Numbered from the stretch's first letter, positions 6,540 through 14,088 are shown. The stretch: DNA of 15,548 nucleotides from Candidatus Hermodarchaeota archaeon (GCA_016840595.1 JAEOSA010000025.1:1-15548), one strand, 5' to 3'. The notes: a model not told the origin generated them from the letters alone. Numbers and translations: made by a program.

Positions 6540-8213
6540 CTATGATTTCTTTAATTTAAATCCACATCGAGGACAGTAATCCCGTTTCTTCAGCCATGAC
6601 AACATCTCATGGGCATGCGATAGGTTCCTACAACCGGGGCAAAAAATCACTACATCTTCATTGGAGATGGGGTTATCACAGAACAAGCATCTGTGAAGGA
6701 GCTCTGAACAATGGGGGCATCTCATTTCCTTCCTATCTGAAATGGTTCCACATTTTCGGCACCGCTTATAACCCGAAATAATCGGAGTGAGCTCTTCGAT
6801 AGTTCGTGGTAAAATGAAACTCTTCTGAAGTTGCCGTTTAGAAGTCCGCGTCTCAATATATCGAAGACTTCTCTTACTTCGTGTAAAAATGAGAGCAACC
6901 AGTGTGATGATGATAACTCCAATAGTTATGCCAAGAAAAATGAGTTCAAAATTGGGGGATACAGGTAAGGGCGAAGTATCTGGTACACTAATTACCCAGA
7001 TATCTGTTCCAACATTGTCTTCTTGGTTTGGTTCAGTAGTTCCTGCGATGATAAAATCATGATTTGGAGTCTGAATGATTGACCAGCCGATTTCTTTACC
7101 AACTCCACCATATCTCTTATTCCATTCCACATTCCCAAAGGAATCTAATCGAGCTACCCAAAGATGCGTTTTTGTACCCAATTGAGTTTGCTCAATAATA
7201 AATCCTGTAATGGCGTACCCACCACTTTGACACCAAGTGATTGAATAAGCTTCCTCAGTGTAGAATCCTCCAATGGTTGTGTTCCACAAAAAGCTACTAT
7301 TTGCATGGAGACATAATACGAAAGCATCAAATCCCCCATAAAGGAGGTTCTCTGTTATCCCAACAATTACCAATACTTCTCTCGCTCTTAGAATTATATC
7401 ATAAAAAATATCATTTCTGGTTCCTCCAAAAGTTTCGTCCCACTGCATAGACCCATCATAATAGATGTTAAGGACCCATCCATCCTGACTTCCTGAATCT
7501 ATGTTGTATCTGCTTCCAGCTAATACAAATTCACCATACACAGGCCGATAAACAATTGAGTAGCAGATATCGTTCCCATCTGAACCATAAGTTTGGTTCC
7601 AAAGATATTCTCCTTCGTCGGTTGTTCGGACGAACCAGAAATCCAAATCACCTCTTTCAGAATTTGTAGTATATCCAACAAATGCAAAGCCGCCTAAACA
7701 CTCGACGATAGAATAGGCTTGTTGGGAAGCATTTGTTCCAATAGTTTGAGTCCATGCAACCGATCCATTTGTGTAAATCCGGACTAAATAGGCATCAAAA
7801 TCCAACAGGGTTCCATTTGGCAATTGTTCTTGGGTGTACCCAATTATCGCATAACCACCAGATTCACATTCAATTGCCTCTTGGGCGGTTTGTGCCCCAT
7901 CACGTATTATGATATTAGTCCATTCTAACTCTCCAGTTTCATTGAGGCGAATTAGTATAACATCAAGAGTTCCTTCAACGCTGGTTGAGCCAGTAATTAA
8001 GTAACCACCATCAGAACATCGAATAGCGGAGTATGCGGCGTCATGACTACTGTTAGTTCCAAATGTGTAACTCCAAATGAGATCAGGATTTCCTAGGTTT
8101 ATGTCTGACTGGAAGGATTGTGCATTATTGGTAATGAAACGATGCGATGAGGGTAAAAAAGCCATTAGAAGGCATACCATTACGATACACAAAACCTTCC
8201 GCAATCTCGCCAA
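6540..8213 (-). CDS. Secreted seven-repeat beta-propeller, one TM helix, cytosolic zinc-ribbon/RING-like tail
   Basis: A 557-residue single-span membrane protein. Residues 1-20 are a signal peptide (RLRK then hydrophobic). Residues about 44-410 contain seven repeats of roughly 52 residues, each with FGG or similar, a (D/A)xxYSI strand, GGYxITGxT, a D-x-(W/F/V)-x-x-R strand and a closing acidic/aromatic-W; the closing Trp residues are W47, W98, W154, W205, W258, W310 and W364. Seven such repeats predict a seven-bladed propeller. Many N-x-S/T sites suggest N-glycosylation outside the cell. Residues 423-443 are a TM helix followed by RSKRS, putting the tail inside. The tail has two zinc modules: C485/C488/C499/C502, and C509/C512/C525/C528/H533/H535/C547/C550 with a HEMLSWLKKRDYCPRC run resembling the end of RING domains. 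The start is TTG 8213; the first in-frame ATG (8180) would cut the signal peptide. It lies between hdrA and fwdF. Function unknown; a surface sensor or adaptor is inference. Confidence 0.75.
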   Translation of the reverse strand: MARLRKVLCIVMVCLLMAFLPSSHRFITNNAQSFQSDINLGNPDLIWSYTFGTNSSHDAAYSAIRCSDGGYLITGSTSVEGTLDVILIRLNETGELEWTNIIIRDGAQTAQEAIECESGGYAIIGYTQEQLPNGTLLDFDAYLVRIYTNGSVAWTQTIGTNASQQAYSIVECLGGFAFVGYTTNSERGDLDFWFVRTTDEGEYLWNQTYGSDGNDICYSIVYRPVYGEFVLAGSRYNIDSGSQDGWVLNIYYDGSMQWDETFGGTRNDIFYDIILRAREVLVIVGITENLLYGGFDAFVLCLHANSSFLWNTTIGGFYTEEAYSITWCQSGGYAITGFIIEQTQLGTKTHLWVARLDSFGNVEWNKRYGGVGKEIGWSIIQTPNHDFIIAGTTEPNQEDNVGTDIWVISVPDTSPLPVSPNFELIFLGITIGVIIITLVALIFTRSKRSLRYIETRTSKRQLQKSFILPRTIEELTPIISGYKRCRKCGTISDRKEMRCPHCSELLHRCLFCDNPISNEDVVIFCPGCRNLSHAHEMLSWLKKRDYCPRCGFKLKKS

Positions 8214-8282
8214 CTCATTCTCAATTGCTGAGCTATTTTGGATTACTTTTGCATTTAACTATGATGATAACGGAAATCGATT

Positions 8283-10733
8283 CTAACGACTTTTCGTGCT
8301 AACAGTTAGCTCAACGCCCAAAGGTCCCAAATCAGCGATTTTCTTCACAAAATCTGAAACGAGTTCTACCAGCCGACCTCCTTCAGATGCTGCTGTACCC
8401 TCAAGATAAATTCGGTCTGGATTAATTCCCATCTCAGTTAGTATGGGTAGCATATTTTCTACTCGGTTTTTGGTTTTCATCATTCCAGTTCGGTAATGGC
8501 AATCATGTTCGTGACAGCCCAAGATTGCTACACCATCTGCCCCTTGAGAGAAAGCTTCCAAAATGAGGAGTGGGTCAAGACGACCACTGCATGGGACGCG
8601 TATTGGAATAAATTGAGGGGGATAACGTAGTCGATTGACCCCAGCACTGTCTGCCGCCGCATAGGCGCACCAGTTGCATAAGAAACCAATTACAATAGGT
8701 TGGAGAGGGTTGTCCTGACACGCAATGTCTACTGCGGTCTTTAGTTGTTGTCGAGTATATCCAGGTAAATCCAAAGCGCCTGTTGGACAAGCAGCCACAC
8801 AGGCACCACACCCAGTACAGGCGAGTTCATCGATGAGAGGAATATCAGAGCCCTCAAAGGATATCGCATTTGCATCACAGGTTTTTTCACACAGTCGACA
8901 ACTTTCACACAGTTGAGAATTGAGAATTGGAGCTTGAACTTCAAGAGAGATCTTTCGTCGGTGTAGTAATGTCGAGACTTGAGCAGCAGCTAAACCTGCA
9001 TGGGTAACCGTGTCCGCAATATCCTTAGGTCCTTGCGCATTCCCTGCAAGAAAGATGCCTGCAGAATATGTACCTGTAGGATTCAATTTGGGATGCTTTT
9101 CCAGGAAAAAGTTATTCTCATCCAATGGAAGATTCAAAATTGTTGCTAGTTTCGGGTTGGTGGGTGCGGGATCGACTCCAACACTGAGCACAACGAGATC
9201 GACAGGTAACTCGATTGGTTCACAAAGCTCAGTATCTTCTGCTCGAACCAACAGTTTCCTGGTTTGTGGATCTTCTTCGATTTCAGCCACACGACCTCGG
9301 ATGAAGTTAACTCCATGTTCGCGTGCGGCACGTTCATAGAGCTCTTCAAATCCCTTCCCAAAGGTTCGCATGTCAGTATAGAAGATGTAGACATCGGTGT
9401 CAGGTTGGGCGAGTCTGAGTTGCACAGCTTCTTTGACTGCATATGTACAGCAAATGCGTCCACAATAGGGTCGTCCGATTCGAATATCCCGACTACCCAC
9501 ACACTGTACAAAAGCTACTTTTCGTGGTGGTTCACCATTTGATGGTTGGATGACTGTTCCTTGAGAAGGTCCAGAAGGATTCAAGAGGCGTTCTAGTTCT
9601 GGGGCAGTAATCACATCTGTGTAACGCTCATAACCGTATTCTTTCAGGTTTTCAGGGTTAAAGGGTTGAAATCCCGTTGCGATCACTATTGCTCCGACTT
9701 TGAAAGTATGGTCTCGGTCTGAATCCTCAAAGCGAATCGATTCCTTTTCACAAACTCCGACGCAGGATTGACAGCCGACACAAGCGTCCATGTCAATATA
9801 GGGAGCCAGGGGAACTGAACTAGGATAGGGTCGGATAATTGCCTTCTGAGTGCCTAATCCATAGTTATACTCATTGGGCTCATCGATTGGACAGATTTCT
9901 ATGCATTTGTTGCAGCCATTACAGGTTTCTAAGTCTACATATCGAGGTTCTTGATGGATTTTGACTTCATAGTCCCCGGGTGTGCCTTGGATACCGGTGA
10001 CTTCACTGAGGGTCAGCACCGTAATCTTGGGATGGGTAGCCACTCGGGTTAGGAGAGGGCCGAGGATGCATAAACTGCAATCTAGGCTCGGAAATAGTTT
10101 ATCCCATTTGGCCATATGTCCGCCCAAGAATCCTGATTGTTCTACCAGTATCACTTCGTATCCGGCGTCAGCAAGTTGGATGGCGGAAGTAGCGCCTGCT
10201 ACTCCTCCCCCAATGACAAGTACGCGTTTTGTAATTGGGGTATCAATAGAGTGAATTGGTAGGCTGTGTTCAGCCATTTTTATTGCTGCATCTATCATTA
10301 ATCGCGCCTTGGAGGTGGCAGCTTCTGGATGATCCCAATGGACCCAGCTACATTGCTCACGGATATTGGCGATGACAAGATGTCCCCGGTTAAGTCCAAC
10401 CTCTTCGACGGTTTGACTCATCAACTCGCCATGCAATCGAGGTGAACAGGCGGCTACAACTACGCGATCGACGTTGTTTTCTTGAATCGTATCACGAATT
10501 AGATTTAGACCCTGTTCAATGCAAAAATGGGCATCATCATTAACAATGATGTTTGGCTGTTTTTCATAATGCTTTTTCAACTGATCAATGTCTATTATGG
10601 TTTTGATATTTGATCCACAATGGCAGAGAAATAGGGCTGTTTTGTGTGGGGATTTCTTTGAGGGTTTCTTGCGTGCGGTTTTAGATTTACTTTTTGTTCC
10701 CTTCTTTGTTGCTGGTTTAGCCAAAGATGCCAC
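8283..10733 (-). CDS. hdrA: HdrA-MvhD fusion: flavin-bifurcating heterodisulfide-reductase subunit
   Basis: HdrA carries the FAD that splits electron pairs between a disulfide (via HdrBC) and low-potential ferredoxin; MvhD passes electrons in from a hydrogenase or formate dehydrogenase. The 816-residue cytosolic protein has, in order: a Lys-rich tail (10-31); the HdrA N-terminal domain starting LFLCHCG (35-40); the FAD fingerprint VIGGGVAGATSA (173-184); the HdrA-specific CSLCILGP (219-226); two ferredoxin clusters (C271-C281, C318-C328); a second flavin-domain part with CVGSRD and CGRICC (411-429) and AGNAQGPKDI (563-572); two more clusters (C609-C619, C639-C649); and an MvhD domain with FLCNWCAYAAAD (684-695), VPCSGR (713-718) and GCHEHDCHYR (739-748). 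The fusion resembles HdrA2-type proteins. GTG 10733 is used as start; an ATG at 10749 is out of frame. HdrB and HdrC are not present nearby. It is first in the minus-strand run. Confidence 0.92.
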   Translation of the reverse strand: MASLAKPATKKGTKSKSKTARKKPSKKSPHKTALFLCHCGSNIKTIIDIDQLKKHYEKQPNIIVNDDAHFCIEQGLNLIRDTIQENNVDRVVVAACSPRLHGELMSQTVEEVGLNRGHLVIANIREQCSWVHWDHPEAATSKARLMIDAAIKMAEHSLPIHSIDTPITKRVLVIGGGVAGATSAIQLADAGYEVILVEQSGFLGGHMAKWDKLFPSLDCSLCILGPLLTRVATHPKITVLTLSEVTGIQGTPGDYEVKIHQEPRYVDLETCNGCNKCIEICPIDEPNEYNYGLGTQKAIIRPYPSSVPLAPYIDMDACVGCQSCVGVCEKESIRFEDSDRDHTFKVGAIVIATGFQPFNPENLKEYGYERYTDVITAPELERLLNPSGPSQGTVIQPSNGEPPRKVAFVQCVGSRDIRIGRPYCGRICCTYAVKEAVQLRLAQPDTDVYIFYTDMRTFGKGFEELYERAAREHGVNFIRGRVAEIEEDPQTRKLLVRAEDTELCEPIELPVDLVVLSVGVDPAPTNPKLATILNLPLDENNFFLEKHPKLNPTGTYSAGIFLAGNAQGPKDIADTVTHAGLAAAQVSTLLHRRKISLEVQAPILNSQLCESCRLCEKTCDANAISFEGSDIPLIDELACTGCGACVAACPTGALDLPGYTRQQLKTAVDIACQDNPLQPIVIGFLCNWCAYAAADSAGVNRLRYPPQFIPIRVPCSGRLDPLLILEAFSQGADGVAILGCHEHDCHYRTGMMKTKNRVENMLPILTEMGINPDRIYLEGTAASEGGRLVELVSDFVKKIADLGPLGVELTVSTKSR

Positions 10734-10888
10734 CGCACAAGTTTACCATGTTTCGATGCTGCTTTTCAAGTTATAACAGTTCTTACCTTACTATCTTCTA
10801 ATTTAATTATTAAGGCAATCTCTACATCAAAGCATTAGTTGCTACCGAACAGATAAAGGGGTTAGAATCATCAAAAATAGGATGACGA
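10734..10888. promoter_or_regulatory. Divergent promoter region between hdrA (-) and the FwdG-like gene (+)
   Basis: Both flanking genes point outward. TTATAA at 10771-10776, reading minus as TTATAACTT, lies about 38 bases before the hdrA GTG, well placed for a TATA box with a short leader. On +, ATTTAATTATTAAGG (about 10801-10815) is the best AT-rich candidate for the FwdG-like/fwdB/cooC run. AGGATGA (10879-10885) sits just before GTG 10889. A shared regulator site is likely on layout grounds, but I see no clear operator palindrome. Confidence 0.45.
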
Positions 10889-11371
10889 GTGTGTCGTGGT
10901 CGAATGGCTGAGCAAAAACTCACTCCCATGCTGGTATACAAGCTTCTTCCTCAAACTAATTGTAAGAAATGTGGGATGACCTGCATGGCTTTTGCCACTC
11001 GTCTTGCCCTGCGAGAAGTCGAATTAAAAGAATGCACACCTCTTTTCGAAGAAGATCAATACGCAGATCAGCGAAATCAACTCACTGAGCTTATCACTCC
11101 ACTTCTAGCTGCAGAAGAAACCGGTGTTGCACTTGATGACACCAAATGTACAGGATGTGGCAACTGCGTAGTGGTGTGTCCTGTCGATGCAATCGCAGAA
11201 CCAGATACAGCATCAGGTAAAGCCGCGCGATCAAAAGACACGGTATTTCGCGTTGAAAATGGCATTGCAAAAATCATTAACCTCGAAAAATGTCGACGAT
11301 TTCCCCCTGAACGCATGAATTGTCGGGTGTGTGAACAAGGCTGCTATGTGAAAGCCATTGAAATCTGGTAA
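10889..11371 (+). CDS. FwdG-like iron-sulfur protein with a CdhE-type Fe-S domain
   Basis: A 160-residue soluble protein, probably an electron-transfer subunit of the Fwd complex encoded with fwdB 27 bases downstream. The N-terminal domain, MLVYKLLPQTNCKKCGMTCMAFA (14-36) with a later C49, is the Fe-S domain found at the front of the corrinoid protein CdhE/AcsC of CO dehydrogenase/acetyl-CoA synthase. Its spacing here is Cx2Cx3C rather than the usual Cx2Cx4C. It is followed by a regular ferredoxin cluster, CTGCGNCVVVCP (87-98), and a modified one, C135 then C145, C148 and C152, where about nine residues separate the first two Cys. So three clusters are possible. GTG 10889 gives MCRGRM; ATG 10904 (residue 6) is an equally good or better start. 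The mix of a CdhE-type domain with FwdG-like ferredoxin motifs is unusual; exact family uncertain. Confidence 0.7.
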   Translation: MCRGRMAEQKLTPMLVYKLLPQTNCKKCGMTCMAFATRLALREVELKECTPLFEEDQYADQRNQLTELITPLLAAEETGVALDDTKCTGCGNCVVVCPVDAIAEPDTASGKAARSKDTVFRVENGIAKIINLEKCRRFPPERMNCRVCEQGCYVKAIEIW

Positions 11372-11381
11372 GCCAAATAAT

Positions 11382-11387
11382 GAGGAG
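11382..11387 (+). promoter_or_regulatory. Shine-Dalgarno site of fwdB
   Basis: GAGGAG lies 11 bases before ATG 11399. It follows the upstream stop by only 11 bases, supporting co-transcription and separate ribosome entry. Confidence 0.5.
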
Positions 11388-11398
11388 TCGAAGATTCC

Positions 11399-12682
11399 AT
11401 GCAAGATACGGTTTGCTGTGGTTGTTCAGTGGTGTGCGATGACGCAGCTGTTTCTCTCAAGAAATCTGAACTCCAATCTTTAGGGCTCTGTACATTAGGC
11501 CACGCCTATTGTGCCTCCATTCGAAGTAAAACCCGATTAACCAAACCCCAGGTAAAAATCGGAACGGGAAAACAAAAGTCTGTATCGTTATCTACAGCAT
11601 ATGAACAGGCCATATCCATTCTTTCAGAGAGTAAACGACCACTATTGTTGGGTTGGTCCAATAGTCCTTCCGAAGTTACGAGCTTGGGTATTTCCTTGGC
11701 AAAACGTCTGAAGGGCGTTTTTGATAGTACGGCTAGCTGTGAGTATGGACGGCTCTTAGACTACAAGCTTGAAGGAGGGGAAGCCAACAAAGCGACGTTA
11801 GAAGATGTGCGTAACTTTGCGGATTTCATCGTCTATTGGGGAGTCAATCCTGCAGAAAGCCATCACCGGCATGCAAGTAGATATACGGTATTCCCCAAGG
11901 GAGCAAATATTCCCGAGGGGCGTGAAAGCCGTGTTATTGCTGTTGTTGACATTCGCGAATCTGAATCGATGCGACTAGCAAACCATCAACTCATTCTTGA
12001 TCCAAGAAACGGTGATGAACACTTCCTCAACGCCTTACTCAACGAACTCAAAGGCACCCTCGGAACCCCACCAAAACAGGTAGGTGGAATCCCCGCAATC
12101 GAATTTCTCAGCTTTTCCAAGCAAATCAAAGAGGCAGAATATATCGCCATTTTCTACGGCAATGGAGTATTACACGCACCTCATCAATCGAATACACTTC
12201 CCCTTCTAGCCAAGGTCGCAAACCGACTTAACAAGAAAAAACGACCGTGTATTATCTTACCGATGGTCTCACTCTGTAATTCAACTGGAGTAGTTAAAAC
12301 GAGCTTAGAAGAAACTGGGCTTCCATTTTTAGTCGATTTCACTTCACAAACGCCAATACCCTATCCATCAGTGCAAGAGGGATTACGAAACAACGAGTTT
12401 GATGCAGCTTTAATTGTCGGATGGGATGCGCTCAGCTTTCTTCCAGGACCCATTGCAAAATCGCTTCAAAGTATTCCAATCATTTCATTATCCACCCAAC
12501 CTACCATGACCACACGGAAATCTGTGGTCACTCTTCCCACTGCCCTTACAGGAGCAGAAGCCGATGGAACCGTGTATCGTATGGACGGTGTAGCAGTCCC
12601 ACTCAAACCCTTTGCAAAAGCACCACAAAACATCCCTACTGAGCATCAAGTACTAACACACTTTCTCACCAAACTCAAGTAA
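11399..12682 (+). CDS. fwdB: Formylmethanofuran dehydrogenase subunit B (molybdopterin/tungstopterin subunit)
   Basis: FwdB is the catalytic subunit that reduces CO2 to formate at a Mo or W bis-pterin centre; formate then tunnels to FwdA for transfer to methanofuran. Length 427 is typical. The N-terminal cluster ligands are present: C6, C9 and C13 in CCGCSVVCDD and C31 in CTLGH. Family landmarks follow: RPLLLGWSNSPSEVTSLGI (80-98), GVFDSTASC (106-114), TLEDVRNFADFIVYWGVNPAESHHRHASRY (133-162, here in part), VIAVVDIRESES (179-190) and TGAEADGTVYRMDGVA near the end. In methanogen FwdB (from memory) the metal ligand Cys or Sec lies in TASVCHG; here the same segment reads TASCEYG, so the ungapped ligand position is Glu115 and Cys114 is one residue early. 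It lies between the FwdG-like gene and cooC, in the same direction. FwdA and FwdC are absent from the window. Confidence 0.87.
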   Translation: MQDTVCCGCSVVCDDAAVSLKKSELQSLGLCTLGHAYCASIRSKTRLTKPQVKIGTGKQKSVSLSTAYEQAISILSESKRPLLLGWSNSPSEVTSLGISLAKRLKGVFDSTASCEYGRLLDYKLEGGEANKATLEDVRNFADFIVYWGVNPAESHHRHASRYTVFPKGANIPEGRESRVIAVVDIRESESMRLANHQLILDPRNGDEHFLNALLNELKGTLGTPPKQVGGIPAIEFLSFSKQIKEAEYIAIFYGNGVLHAPHQSNTLPLLAKVANRLNKKKRPCIILPMVSLCNSTGVVKTSLEETGLPFLVDFTSQTPIPYPSVQEGLRNNEFDAALIVGWDALSFLPGPIAKSLQSIPIISLSTQPTMTTRKSVVTLPTALTGAEADGTVYRMDGVAVPLKPFAKAPQNIPTEHQVLTHFLTKLK

Positions 12683-12743
12683 TATCATCAGTCTGGATAA
12701 TGGAGAAGGCTTTAAGCACACTCAACAAGTACCTACGCCCAAT

Positions 12744-12748
12744 GGGTG
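12744..12748 (+). promoter_or_regulatory. Shine-Dalgarno site that sets the cooC start
   Basis: GGTGA lies 6 bases before ATG 12755. Its last three bases are also the in-frame GTG at 12746, so using ATG 12755 leaves a proper ribosome site, whereas GTG 12746 would consume it. Confidence 0.55.
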
Positions 12749-12754
12749 AACCTG

Positions 12755-13558
12755 ATGAAAATAGCAGTTGCTGGTAAAGGGGGTGTCGGAAAAACCCTTG
12801 TTGCAGGAACTCTCGCACGATTCTTAGGAAAGGAGGGAATCCAAGTCTTAGCCGTTGATGCCGACCCAACACCAACACTAGCATCAGCACTTGGAGTCTC
12901 TGCCGAAGTGGCCGAACAAATCATACCACTCACTGAAAATGATGAACTAGTCGAAGAACGCACGGGGATGGATCGTAAAACCTACGGCAGAATGTTCAAA
13001 CTAAATCCACATGTCTCAGATCTTGCAGAGAAATTTGGTGTTCCTGCGCCGGATAACGTCACTTTACTTATTGCTGGAACCGTTACAATTGGTGGAGCAG
13101 GATGTATGTGCCCTGCAGGCGCCCTTTTGAAGGCATTAATCCGACACCTCATCGTGGGAAGCGATGAAGCCTTTGTTATGGACCTTGAAGCTGGTATAGA
13201 AAACCTTGGACGCGGAACATCACGGGGAATGGATGCACTCATTACCGTTGTTGAGCCGGGACAAAGCTCGATTTCCACCGTTGCTCGAATCAAGAAACTC
13301 GCTCATGACATCGGTGTTGACACAGTCTTTGGTGTTGCGAATAAAGTCATGGACGAGATGGATGAAGAAGCAATCAGGTCCACGTTAGACGAACTGCAAA
13401 TCCCCTTGTTGACTGTTATTCCCTTCGATAAAGCCATCCGACATGCCAACCTTATAGGCAAAGCCCCCATTGACCATGCTCCTGATTCTCCTGCAATCCA
13501 AGCAATCCAGACCCTAATCCCAGAGATTCGTGCTAGACTCAATAAAGCGAATACCTGA
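12755..13558 (+). CDS. cooC: CooC/AcsF-type nickel-insertion ATPase (MinD superfamily)
   Basis: CooC-type P-loop ATPases load nickel into CO dehydrogenase or acetyl-CoA synthase in the cytosol, using dimerisation driven by ATP. From ATG 12755 the protein has 267 residues and begins MKIAVAGKGGVGKT, a deviant Walker A with the signature lysine of the MinD group. VLAVDADPTPTLASALG follows (switch I region), then IGGAGCMCPAGALLKALIRHL, whose Cys-x-Cys is the metal site at the CooC dimer interface, and MDLEAGIENLGRGT (switch II). VVEPGQSSISTVARIKKLA and VANKV form the nucleotide-base side. It lies 72 bases after fwdB on the same strand, so probably one transcript. No CODH/ACS gene is in the window, but this gene implies one elsewhere; a role in maturing the Fwd complex is an untested alternative. 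Confidence 0.85.
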   Translation: MKIAVAGKGGVGKTLVAGTLARFLGKEGIQVLAVDADPTPTLASALGVSAEVAEQIIPLTENDELVEERTGMDRKTYGRMFKLNPHVSDLAEKFGVPAPDNVTLLIAGTVTIGGAGCMCPAGALLKALIRHLIVGSDEAFVMDLEAGIENLGRGTSRGMDALITVVEPGQSSISTVARIKKLAHDIGVDTVFGVANKVMDEMDEEAIRSTLDELQIPLLTVIPFDKAIRHANLIGKAPIDHAPDSPAIQAIQTLIPEIRARLNKANT

Positions 13559-13587
13559 ACAAACGTCAACAAGAATTCTAATCGCTT

Positions 13588-13609
13588 TACATTTCCTTTT
13601 CTATTTTAA
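13588..13609 (+). terminator. T-rich tract after cooC
   Basis: Bases 13588-13609 contain repeated T clusters (TTTCCTTTTCTATTTT) 30-50 bases after the cooC stop, with no clear hairpin. Archaeal termination can use such T-rich tracts alone. The next gene has its own promoter beyond this point. Confidence 0.35.
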
Positions 13610-13627
13610 TAGGCTCATAAATGTCGA

Positions 13628-13636
13628 TTTATATAG
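13628..13636 (+). promoter_or_regulatory. Archaeal TATA box (TTTATATAG)
   Basis: TTTATATAG is a near-ideal archaeal TATA box. It is 62 bases before ATG 13690, which predicts a transcript start near 13655-13660 and a leader of about 30 bases containing the Shine-Dalgarno GAGGAG at 13675-13680. It separates the small membrane-protein gene from the fwdB/cooC run. Confidence 0.65.
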
Positions 13637-13674
13637 TAGAATAGAATACAGTTGGTCTACATTCGTCACACTCT

Positions 13675-13680
13675 GAGGAG
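13675..13680 (+). promoter_or_regulatory. Shine-Dalgarno site of the 131-residue membrane protein
   Basis: GAGGAG ends 9 bases before ATG 13690. It abuts the in-frame TTG at 13681, leaving no spacing for that codon, so ATG 13690 is the start. Confidence 0.6.
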
Positions 13681-13689
13681 TTGAGAAGA

Positions 13690-14085
13690 ATGGCTAAAGA
13701 AGAATACAACATGGTCCTTAAGATCACATTCTTAATCCACATCGTTATAGGAGCAATCTTTGGCATTGGTCTCTACATTATCCCAGAAATGTTTCTAGCA
13801 TTATTTGCAATGGGGTTCCTTGACCCATCAACACGAGTACTCGGTGCAGCGTTACTAGCGTTGACTATTGGTTCGGTGCTTGCATTGGCCTCAAAGGAAT
13901 GGGTACGCGTTCGTATCATCGTAGAAGTGGAAATTTTCTGGTGCATTCTTGGTTTGATTGGCGCTGTCGTTCACATGTTCCTGGCTCCCATGTACTCAAT
14001 GCTTGCCGGGATCCTCATAATCGCGGCTCTAGCAATCCTACTCTTCCTCTTCCTCATCGGATACTTCATCCAAGTACGAGACTAA
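13690..14085 (+). CDS. Small four-helix membrane protein, function unknown
   Basis: From ATG 13690 the protein has 131 residues and starts MAKEEYNMVLK. Four hydrophobic segments (about residues 10-41, 49-68, 75-98 and 102-127) and short loops leave little outside the membrane. The second loop MGFLDPSTRVLGAALLALTIGSVLALAS, with a helix-capping Asp-Pro, and the fourth helix, very rich in Leu/Ile/Ala, give no catalytic motif. I do not recognise the family; the layout resembles small DUF-type integral membrane proteins of about 130 residues. It is a single-gene unit: a TATA box before it and a hairpin/T-run terminator after it. Charge distribution (K12, R52, K/R near 70-78) suggests both termini are inside. 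Confidence 0.7.
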   Translation: MAKEEYNMVLKITFLIHIVIGAIFGIGLYIIPEMFLALFAMGFLDPSTRVLGAALLALTIGSVLALASKEWVRVRIIVEVEIFWCILGLIGAVVHMFLAPMYSMLAGILIIAALAILLFLFLIGYFIQVRD

Positions 14086-14088
14086 TTA

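Noticed and set aside
11740..11746. Selenocysteine at the FwdB ligand site, as in some methanogens
   Set aside because: The codons are TGT and GAG; no in-frame TGA exists there or elsewhere in the gene.
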